Source of the DNA: Ignavibacteriota bacterium
GTDB lineage: Bacteria > Bacteroidota > Kapaibacteriia > Palsa-1295
Reading direction: 5' to 3'
DNA length: 5,714 nucleotides
Assembly (NCBI GenBank): GCA_003151215.1
Contig: PLXB01000200.1
Location: 1-5,714, forward strand
Below are positions 1 through 5,714 of this stretch, piece by piece. The notes under the pieces were generated by a model. It was not told the DNA's origin. It worked only from the letters and a program-made list of their open reading frames with translations, and ran no database searches. A program made the translations under genes and the position numbers. Within the stretch, counting starts at the first letter, position 1. Each line of letters begins with the position of its first letter.

Positions 1-27
1 CCCTCCTGTTTTCTCGGCTCAGAAATT

Positions 28-101
28 CGGCGTGTAGCGCAGCCTGGTAGCGCACTACTTTGGGGTAGTAGGGGTCGTCGGTTCAAATCCGGTCACGCCG
101 A
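28..101 (+). tRNA. tRNA-Pro (anticodon GGG)
   Basis: A complete cloverleaf can be drawn by hand. The acceptor stem 28-34 (CGGCGTG) pairs perfectly with 94-100 (CACGCCG). The D-stem GCGC (37-40) pairs with GCGC (50-53) around a loop containing GG. The anticodon stem CTACT (55-59) pairs with AGTAG (67-71) around the seven-base loop TTGGGGT (60-66), which puts GGG at the anticodon (62-64) followed by G37, as is usual for proline tRNAs. The T-arm is 77-81/89-93 with a TTCAAAT loop; its outer two pairs are G-T wobbles. The discriminator is A101. The 3' CCA is not encoded (the next bases are CAA), so it must be added after transcription. The C1-G72 first pair and GCGC D-stem also resemble bacterial tRNA-Pro. 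The gene points towards the stop of the opposing phosphodiesterase gene, 22 bases away. Confidence 0.96.
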
Positions 102-123
102 CAAGTGATAATGATGAAAGGTC

Positions 124-1458
124 TTATTTTATTATTCCGGGATGTAATACTCCATCCGGCGATTTAAAAGGAAGTCCCAAAAGCGCAGCAATAATAGGCG
201 CAACATCTTGTGTTCCCATTTCATGGATTACAGTCCCAGCATGAAGTCCGGCTCCTATTGCAATAAATCCAGTCATGAGTTCGGGAGCATCGGGATAATA
301 CCCGTGCGTTCCCTTTTGTAATGATGGCAGTAATACAGTATCCTTTACTGCTCCACCGATGGCAATTCCAAGGATCGGAGATATTGCAAGTTCAGCGGTA
401 GGGTCAGCGCCGATCTTTTCAAGAGCTTGTTTATTAAATATTCTAAATAATTTTTTCTCTGCAGGTGGCAGATCTTCCAGCATTTTCTTTACTGCTGCAA
501 GGGTTGCCGTATCATTCTTATCCTGAAGATGTAAAAAAGCCGATCCGCTTCCGGATTGAAACTTGACTCTCCAATTTTTTCCCGATCCAAGTAAATTGCT
601 CTTCTTAAGCCATGCATTCGGATATAATGTCGAATGAATGTCTGCGAACCCGTGATCTCCTATGATCAGAATAGCTGTGCTATCCTTGATCCCCGCTTCC
701 TTGATCGCTTCTAGAACATTGCCGATCGCCCGGTCGACAGTAGCGACAGCTTTACGCACTTCAACTCCTTCCCTGCCATACTCATGTTGCATCTCATCGG
801 TCGATGCAAAATGGATCGCAATGAATGAAGGCTTATACGTACGAATGATATAAGCTGCAATTCTTGCTTTGTTTTCATCAGAGCGGAATGTCGTACCATC
901 AATATCGGCGGAAAGCATTTTCCCCGTTGCATTTTTTTCCAGTTCATCCCATAGCCCCGGAGGCGTGGTAAATTTCTTCAGGACTTTAATATTGTCTTTT
1001 GTCGAATCGATATCCCAAATGCAAGGAAAATTATAATCGATAGGTCCTCCGACATTAACGGGCCAATCCACAGCAGCAGTTCTCAGTCCGGCTTTCCGGC
1101 AGGCATCCCAAAGTGTCGGTACCCGAATAAGGCTTGTTTCCCAGTACCATCTGCCAGTAGGTCCTTCAGGTTCGAATGGAGCGTTATAATATATTCCATG
1201 TCTGGCAGGCAAAGCGCCTGTGATCATACTTGTATGATTCGGAAGCGTTACACTTGGGAAAACCGGTTTTACATGATCTGCATAAAGTCCCTCTTTCTTG
1301 ATCTGTTGCATATTCGGAGCAGGCCATGAAGAATCTTTATAAAATTCCGGGCGCATCCCATCAACACTGATCAGCACCACATATTTTACTTTTTGTGCAA
1401 AAACGTTGCCGAAAAGAAGAACGGCAAAGAGCGAGAAAATGAGAGCTTGTCTTTTCAT
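124..1458 (-). CDS. Secreted alkaline-phosphatase-superfamily phosphodiesterase (NPP/type I phosphodiesterase family)
   Basis: This 444-residue protein is predicted to hydrolyse phosphodiester or pyrophosphate bonds, such as nucleotides or related phosphoesters, outside the cytoplasm. Residues 1-21 form a typical signal peptide: a K/R start, a hydrophobic stretch, and a VFA|Q cleavage site. The catalytic set of the nucleotide pyrophosphatase/phosphodiesterase family appears complete and in order: metal ligand D33 in ISVDGMRPEFY, nucleophile T71 in FPSVTLPNHTSM, the substrate-side N92 in GIYYN, metal ligands D221 and H225 in STDEMQHEYG, D268-H269 in IIGDHGF, and H385 in KGTHGYYPD. The length fits single-domain bacterial members of about 400-450 residues. 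The ATG start is chosen because it directly precedes the signal peptide; upstream there is only a weak purine run (GAAGAAAA). It is transcribed divergently from the MBL-fold gene. The exact substrate cannot be read from the sequence; phosphonoacetate hydrolase-like or other relatives are possible. Confidence 0.9.
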   Translation of the reverse strand: MKRQALIFSLFAVLLFGNVFAQKVKYVVLISVDGMRPEFYKDSSWPAPNMQQIKKEGLYADHVKPVFPSVTLPNHTSMITGALPARHGIYYNAPFEPEGPTGRWYWETSLIRVPTLWDACRKAGLRTAAVDWPVNVGGPIDYNFPCIWDIDSTKDNIKVLKKFTTPPGLWDELEKNATGKMLSADIDGTTFRSDENKARIAAYIIRTYKPSFIAIHFASTDEMQHEYGREGVEVRKAVATVDRAIGNVLEAIKEAGIKDSTAILIIGDHGFADIHSTLYPNAWLKKSNLLGSGKNWRVKFQSGSGSAFLHLQDKNDTATLAAVKKMLEDLPPAEKKLFRIFNKQALEKIGADPTAELAISPILGIAIGGAVKDTVLLPSLQKGTHGYYPDAPELMTGFIAIGAGLHAGTVIHEMGTQDVAPIIAALLGLPFKSPDGVLHPGIIK

Positions 1459-1550
1459 TTTTCTTCAAATATACACAAGGTATATTATCGTAAAATTAAT
1501 TTATTGATTTTCTTCGCGCCGGATACAATGCAAAACGATTCTCCTCCCGT
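1459..1550. promoter_or_regulatory. Divergent intergenic region, probable promoters for both flanking genes
   Basis: This 92-bp AT-rich spacer lies between two genes that point away from each other, so it should contain the promoter of each. On the minus strand, TATATTTG (1466-1473) matches the TAnnTTTG -7 element known from Bacteroidota. However, no matching TTTG -33 element is found at the usual spacing, and the site lies only seven bases from the phosphodiesterase ATG, so that transcript would be almost leaderless. No comparable signal stands out for the rightward gene. The existence of promoters is inferred from gene orientation, and their exact positions are not established. Confidence 0.35.
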
Positions 1551-2573
1551 TTGCATTGTATTACTGTGCTTATCGAACTTACTTCATCCGGTTTATATTG
1601 TGCGGCTGGCGATTTCTATATCGATCCGCAGCAACCCGTGCGCCGTGCAATTATCACTCATGCTCATACCGATCATGCGAAGCCGGGTTCGCAAGCCTAC
1701 CTCACTTCTAACTCCGGTAAACCTCTTATACAGCAGCGCGTCGGACTTCGTGCAAAAGTTGAATCCATTGAATTCGGCGAAGAGATAGATATGAGAGGCG
1801 TGAAAGTCAGTCTCCATCCTGCCGGACATATTCTCGGCTCGGCGCAGGTACGGGTTGAGTATAAAGGCGAGATATGGGTTGTCAGCGGCGACTATAAACT
1901 GGAGCCAGATGCAACATGCGAAACATTCGAGCCGGTGAAATGCCATACCTTCATCACCGAATCCACGTTTGCAAAGCCTCACTATAAATGGAAATCACAA
2001 AAAGAAATTTTTAATCAGATCAATGACTGGTGGCAGTTGAATGCTGCCTGGGGCACGACAAGTATTGTTGCAGCTTATTCCCTCGGCAAAGCACAGCGAG
2101 TGCTGGCAGGGCTTGATCCGAAGATCGGACCGATCATGGTCTATCATACCGTCGAAAAATTTCTTCCGGCATATCGGACTGCCGGAATTGAATTTCCTGA
2201 AGTCGTTATTCTTAATGATGAAACGCTGAAAGAGATGAAAGATAAAAATCCGATGATCATCGCTCCGCCGCAATTCGGAAGAGCCGATGCTCTGAAGCAT
2301 TTCAACATGGTTGCAACATCATTTGCATCCGGTTGGATGTCGAAGGGCGGTTTACACAGTAAAATTCACGATCGCGGCTTCGCCTTAAGCGATCATGCCG
2401 ATTGGGAAGGACTTCTCACTGCGATCAAAGCAACAGGAGCTGAAAATATTTTCGTTATGCACGGATTTGTCAATACGCTTGCCAATTATCTGCGGAGCAT
2501 CGGTCTTAATGCAAATGTTATGGGCGCTACGCAAACAACTCCGGATATGACGACGGTCTCATCTCCTGCATAA
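1551..2573 (+). CDS. MBL-fold exonuclease-like protein (DNA-ligase-associated exonuclease / beta-CASP type)
   Basis: This protein of up to 340 residues is a metallo-beta-lactamase-fold nuclease resembling the putative DNA-ligase-associated exonucleases, which are related to mRNA 3'-end processing (CPSF73/Artemis-like) factors. Visible family hallmarks, numbered from the TTG start, are GLYCAAGDFYIDP (14-26), the metal-binding motif H37-A-H39-T-D41-H42, PAGHILGS (90-97), metal-ligand D114 in SGDYK, E137 in ITEST, S-D-H282-A-D-W in the beta-CASP-like region, and H304 in VMHGF. The active site therefore looks complete and the length is typical (about 330-340). In many bacteria the gene sits with an ATP-dependent DNA ligase and an Lhr-like helicase in a presumed repair cluster; neither is seen here. 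The start is uncertain: TTG 1551 gives 340 residues, while GTG 1566 gives 335 and begins VLIELTSSGLYC, closer to the usual N-terminus. Neither has a Shine-Dalgarno sequence. ATG 1528 is out of frame. Confidence 0.87.
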   Translation: MHCITVLIELTSSGLYCAAGDFYIDPQQPVRRAIITHAHTDHAKPGSQAYLTSNSGKPLIQQRVGLRAKVESIEFGEEIDMRGVKVSLHPAGHILGSAQVRVEYKGEIWVVSGDYKLEPDATCETFEPVKCHTFITESTFAKPHYKWKSQKEIFNQINDWWQLNAAWGTTSIVAAYSLGKAQRVLAGLDPKIGPIMVYHTVEKFLPAYRTAGIEFPEVVILNDETLKEMKDKNPMIIAPPQFGRADALKHFNMVATSFASGWMSKGGLHSKIHDRGFALSDHADWEGLLTAIKATGAENIFVMHGFVNTLANYLRSIGLNANVMGATQTTPDMTTVSSPA

Positions 2574-2578
2574 GCAGG
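2565..2578 (+). other. Short GC-rich hairpin enclosing the stop codon
   Basis: CCTGC (2565-2569) and GCAGG (2574-2578) form a five-pair stem around the four-base loop ATAA, and the loop contains the TAA stop codon of the MBL-fold gene. No T-tract follows, so it is not a convincing intrinsic terminator. It may be chance. Confidence 0.3.
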
Positions 2579-2665
2579 CTCCCAATTTCCTCAATATATC
2601 TTTATTAACGGGGAACAAGTACAGGCGGAATATCATTTAAAACACCACAATAATTACATACATTT

Positions 2666-2908
2666 ATGGAAGGTTTACAACTACTGACAACTTTAGGCAC
2701 TGATTTCGAAGCGGAATTAGTAAAACAAAAACTTGCAGAAGCAGGGATCGAGTCCTTTGTTCAATCAAGCGACAGTGATAACATGCTTCCTGCAAGTGAT
2801 GGTATTGGCATTTTCGTTGAACCCTACGATTTCGAAAAAGCCACATGGCTGGTCACAAACTCGAAAGATGACCTTGCCGACGATATGGAAGTGGGAGTAG
2901 GGGGTTAA
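2666..2908 (+). CDS. Small DUF2007-like protein, first of a tandem pair
   Basis: This 80-residue cytoplasmic protein has no signal peptide or membrane segment. The layout LLTTLGTDFEAELVKQKL..AGIESFVQ..(variable loop)..GIFVEPYDFEKATWLV matches the DUF2007 family, named 'putative prokaryotic signal transducing protein', a small alpha/beta domain of unknown function often found in FCB-group bacteria. Typical traits visible here are the opening strand plus T-D/E residues, the helix ending in L..AGIES, and the V-E-P-Y-D strand with a following A-T/A helix. An acidic C-terminal tail (DDLADDMEV) follows. The ATG has AT-rich sequence and no clear ribosome binding site upstream. The gene ends exactly where its paralogue begins (TAA at 2906-2908, next ATG at 2909), so the two are almost certainly co-transcribed and probably translationally coupled. 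The family match is from memory of its pattern; the biochemical role is unknown. Confidence 0.82.
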   Translation: MEGLQLLTTLGTDFEAELVKQKLAEAGIESFVQSSDSDNMLPASDGIGIFVEPYDFEKATWLVTNSKDDLADDMEVGVGG

Positions 2909-3160
2909 ATGAAAGGTTATGAACTCTTAACAAGTCTTTACACGGATATCGAGGCGCAAATTATTCAGCAGAAACTTAATGACGCCGGTATCGAATCTTT
3001 TCTCCAGCATAGCGAGTCTATCGGTATGTTTGCCGCTCTTGATTCGATCAAAGGGATTAATATCTATGTCGAGCCTTACGATCTCAAGCGCGCCACTGAG
3101 CTTATTACAAGCTCCTTCAATGATCTCACCGACGAAATGGAAGTCGGCGGAGAGGGCTGA
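2909..3160 (+). CDS. Small DUF2007-like protein, second of a tandem pair
   Basis: This 83-residue protein is a clear paralogue of the preceding gene: in a hand alignment about 46 of 80 positions are identical. They share LLT.L.TD.EA....QKL..AGIESF.Q, G-I-x-I-x-VEPYD, and the tail D.MEVG..G. The main difference is a three-residue insertion (about residues 46-48, S-I-K) in the variable loop before GINIYVEPYD. Its ATG follows the upstream TAA with no spacer. A G-rich stretch (GTGGGAG at 2891-2897, then GGGGG) lies within the end of the first gene and could serve as a ribosome binding site. The protein carries no signal peptide and belongs to the DUF2007-like family of unknown function. The pair looks like a local duplication whose products may associate or have split roles; that is inference. 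Confidence 0.82.
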   Translation: MKGYELLTSLYTDIEAQIIQQKLNDAGIESFLQHSESIGMFAALDSIKGINIYVEPYDLKRATELITSSFNDLTDEMEVGGEG

Positions 3161-4213
<1,053 letters not shown>

Positions 4214-4224
4214 TCTGATCGTAT

Positions 4225-4260
4225 TTAGTAGGCGCAGAGATAAAATCATGTGCCTATTGA
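4225..4260 (+). terminator. Long hairpin downstream of mdh
   Basis: Starting 11 bases after the mdh stop, 4225-4236 (TTAGTAGGCGCA) can pair with 4249-4260 (TGTGCCTATTGA) as a 12-pair RNA stem. Three of the pairs are G-U wobbles, and the loop is the 12-base GAGATAAAATCA. This is a plausible 3'-end or stabilising structure of the mdh transcript. It lacks a following T-tract, so intrinsic termination is uncertain; instead a second inverted repeat begins at the very next base. The presence of three wobble pairs means it is better paired as RNA than as DNA. Confidence 0.45.
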
Positions 4261-4282
4261 AGAATTAATAATTATTAATTCT
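4261..4282. repeat. Perfect 22-bp AT-rich palindrome
   Basis: Each half (AGAATTAATAA and TTATTAATTCT) is the exact reverse complement of the other with no spacer, centred between 4271 and 4272. All but two base pairs are A-T. It follows the mdh 3' hairpin without a gap and lies 84 bases before the lipoprotein start. With no loop it makes a poor RNA hairpin. Possible roles are a binding site for a dimeric regulator, part of a transcript end, or chance in AT-rich sequence. No function can be assigned from sequence alone. Confidence 0.6.
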
Positions 4283-4366
4283 ATCCCTCCATGAGTAACT
4301 TTTCCCCTTCAAAGTGGTTTAATAAATGAAGATTGTCTTGAAAATGTCTTAGAAAACTAATATTTT
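4283..4366 (+). promoter_or_regulatory. Upstream region of the lipoprotein gene with a short direct repeat
   Basis: The sequence just before the lipoprotein ATG contains TGTCTTGAAAA (4334-4344) followed immediately by TGTCTTAGAAAA (4345-4356). This is an imperfect direct repeat with an 11-bp period, about one helical turn, that could be a regulator site. TAATATTTT follows next to the ATG and is AT-rich like a promoter -10/-7 element, but it is too close to the start codon to be convincing. No Shine-Dalgarno sequence is visible. Confidence 0.25.
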
Positions 4367-5167
4367 ATGAAAAAATTATATTTCCTGCTTATCCCCGCCT
4401 TACTCTGTACCATCACCTTTTTAAATTCTTGCAGCTCCAATCCGAGCAGCAGCAATCCACCGCCATCGGGTACACCTCTGGATTTCAAGATGGCTTTTCA
4501 TGGAAATTATGACATTTTCGTTGTCGATACTGCCGATGCGAACGGGAATAATCCGGATAAAATTATTGGCTCGCCAAAAATATCTGTTCAAGATATCGTT
4601 ACTGATACAGGGTTATCTTATCAGGGTAAAAGCCATGTGACAAAAATTATTACTTATCAAGGCAATAATAATCCTATCGACTCAAATTATTTTTATCAGG
4701 ATCCTAACGGCGATCTTTATCGGTATAACTTTGGCTTCAGCATTTTAAATCAGTTCACCTATCTGACTCAAGTAATCGGTTCGAATGTCGATGTAGGATG
4801 GGTATTGGCTGCGAAATTGACTTCTGGTAATGGTACAACTTGGGTTGCAGGAACCGATTCAGTTTCAGTTCAATCATTAGGAGTAGAAGTATATTTAAAA
4901 AGCGAAGGTCAGATGATGAACGATACTACTTTCCTCATAGGCACAACGACTGTCAATGCCCGTCATTCACGCAATACCGTTACTGCAACGGCAGGTACAG
5001 GAGTTGCACCATATGGTGAGTCAGGTATCGTGATACTCGATAGCTATTATTCAACTGATATCAATGCCGTCGTATGCGATTTCATCAGACATGTAAAACT
5101 TAATGGGGGCTTACTCAACCAGCAAGCACAAGGAAAGTTTAAGATCATGACTTCATATACGCCCTAA
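4367..5167 (+). CDS. Predicted secreted lipoprotein of unknown function
   Basis: The 266-residue product begins with a lipoprotein signal peptide: KK, a hydrophobic stretch (residues 4-19) and a lipobox L19-N20-S21-C22, so C22 should be acylated and the protein anchored in the outer or inner membrane. A flexible Ser/Pro/Asn linker (about 23-36) follows. The rest is rich in Thr, Val, Ile, Asn and Gly with alternating hydrophobic residues, suggesting a mainly beta-strand fold. Aromatic-rich parts such as NYFYQDPNGDLYRYNFGF and a late segment VILDSYYSTDINAVVCDF are reminiscent of FCB-group lipoproteins that assess unstructured polymer-like or surface ligands, but I recognise no named domain or catalytic motif. 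C14 lies in the signal peptide and C237 or nearby is the only other cysteine seen beyond C22. It has its own upstream spacer and converges on the oxidase gene with 13 bases between stops. Function is unknown. Confidence 0.8.
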   Translation: MKKLYFLLIPALLCTITFLNSCSSNPSSSNPPPSGTPLDFKMAFHGNYDIFVVDTADANGNNPDKIIGSPKISVQDIVTDTGLSYQGKSHVTKIITYQGNNNPIDSNYFYQDPNGDLYRYNFGFSILNQFTYLTQVIGSNVDVGWVLAAKLTSGNGTTWVAGTDSVSVQSLGVEVYLKSEGQMMNDTTFLIGTTTVNARHSRNTVTATAGTGVAPYGESGIVILDSYYSTDINAVVCDFIRHVKLNGGLLNQQAQGKFKIMTSYTP

Positions 5168-5180
5168 TGCACGTTATTTC

Positions 5181-5714
5181 TTATGAATTAATCAAAAGCC
5201 GTCTTGAGAGATCGGTCTGAATAATATTCTCCGGATCGTATTTCTTCTTTAATTGGGCAAATTTCTTCAGTGTTTCTTCGCCGAGAAAGGCCTTGAAATC
5301 CTGAGGTCTGAGCGTTGCGTCCTTGGCAAAATAAAATCTTCCGCCATGAGCAAGAACTACATCATTCATCCTTGCGCATAATGCCCAGAGTTTTTCTCGG
5401 TTTTTTTGCGTCACCTTGAAATCAAGCGCAAGCGAATAGCCATCGACAGCATGAGTAAATAAGAATTTATCGGGTTTATGCATTTTGAAGACTCCCAGAT
5501 ATGGGGGCACTTGGGCTTCCTGACACATTTCGATCTGATTGCGAAAAACTTCTTCCGCCGATTGTTTCGGTACGAACGATTGATATTGAATCAAACCGCC
5601 TTCTCCATACGATCTTTTCCAACCCGGAACGAAGTCAAGCAAGAATGCAAACTCCGCATGAGATTGATCATATACAGGCTTGCCGACGACGGGCAATTTA
5701 CTGACAAATATGAG
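5181..5714 (-). CDS. FAD-dependent oxidase, C-terminal part (DprE1 / aldonolactone-oxidase-like), cut by window edge
   Basis: The reading frame is open from the right edge to the TAA at 5181-5183, giving 177 visible residues, so this is the 3' part of a longer gene (whole family members are about 430-480 residues) whose FAD-binding PP-loop domain lies outside the window. The visible part looks like the substrate/cap and C-terminal region of VAO-type FAD oxidases. It contains GLIQYQSFVP, VPPYLGVFKMHKPDKFLF, GYSLALDFKV, then GGRFYFAKDATLRPQDF and a closing KKKYDPENIIQTDLSRRLL. The G-R-x-Y-x-x-K-D and DP...SDL-RRL patterns recall decaprenylphosphoryl-ribose oxidase (DprE1) and related sugar-1,4-lactone or polyprenyl-phosphosugar oxidases; the KD lysine is a candidate active-site residue by analogy. 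An internal TTG at 5696 is not the true start because coding continues upstream. Substrate cannot be told from this fragment. It converges with the lipoprotein gene. Confidence 0.82.
   Translation of the reverse strand, partial: LIFVSKLPVVGKPVYDQSHAEFAFLLDFVPGWKRSYGEGGLIQYQSFVPKQSAEEVFRNQIEMCQEAQVPPYLGVFKMHKPDKFLFTHAVDGYSLALDFKVTQKNREKLWALCARMNDVVLAHGGRFYFAKDATLRPQDFKAFLGEETLKKFAQLKKKYDPENIIQTDLSRRLLINS

Noticed and set aside
28..101. tRNA as an integration site for a mobile element
   Set aside because: No integrase gene and no second copy of the tRNA 3' end were seen in the window; the neighbours look like ordinary chromosomal genes.
102..123. Possible terminator between the tRNA and the converging phosphodiesterase gene
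   Set aside because: The 22-base gap contains no stem or T-tract on either strand.
711..947. Minus-strand frame inside the phosphodiesterase gene
   Set aside because: Same strand but out of frame with a gene whose catalytic motifs cover the region; no recognisable product.
1393..1788. Plus-strand reading frame of about 131 codons overlapping the phosphodiesterase start and the MBL-fold gene
   Set aside because: It lies antisense to the signal-peptide end of one clear gene and out of frame within another, and the product resembles no protein family. It is a shadow frame, though it contains the ATG at 1528 that could be mistaken for a start of the MBL gene.
1593..2300. Minus-strand frames opposite the MBL-fold gene
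   Set aside because: Cysteine- and arginine-rich translations typical of antisense frames, with the plus-strand gene having intact family motifs throughout.
5168..5180. Bidirectional terminator between the converging lipoprotein and oxidase genes
   Set aside because: Only 13 bases, with no inverted repeat visible.

Overview
This window looks like an ordinary chromosomal stretch from a bacterium of the FCB group, most likely a Chlorobi/Ignavibacteria/Kapabacteria-type lineage. The best clue is a 307-residue malate dehydrogenase of the lactate-dehydrogenase-like type, which strongly recalls the green sulfur bacterial enzymes. Start codons generally lack a clear Shine-Dalgarno sequence, the intergenic stretches are AT-rich, and there are DUF2007-type small proteins and an LNSC-type lipoprotein signal. 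The placement rests on remembered family features, not on a search.

Layout from left to right: a complete tRNA-Pro(GGG) on the plus strand (28-101); a secreted nucleotide pyrophosphatase/phosphodiesterase-type phosphatase on the minus strand (124-1458); a 92-bp divergent intergenic region; an MBL-fold/beta-CASP-like protein of the DNA-ligase-associated exonuclease type on the plus strand (1551-2573); two directly abutting paralogous small DUF2007-like genes (2666-2908 and 2909-3160); a weak terminator-like, T-rich spacer; malate dehydrogenase (3290-4213); a spacer holding two back-to-back inverted repeats (4225-4282); an uncharacterised lipoprotein (4367-5167); and, convergent with it, the C-terminal part of an FAD-dependent oxidase of the DprE1 / aldonolactone-oxidase type (5181 to the right edge), which continues beyond the window.

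The genes do not form an obvious pathway. The only tight coupling is the DUF2007-like pair, which must be a single transcriptional unit. Malate dehydrogenase is a stand-alone central-metabolism gene, the exonuclease-like gene lacks its usual ligase/helicase partners here, and the phosphodiesterase and lipoprotein are separate envelope proteins. No mobile element, CRISPR array, phage gene or convincing new system is visible. The points most worth a second look are the double inverted repeat after mdh, the tandem DUF2007-like duplication, the uncertain start of the exonuclease-like gene, and the unrecognised lipoprotein.
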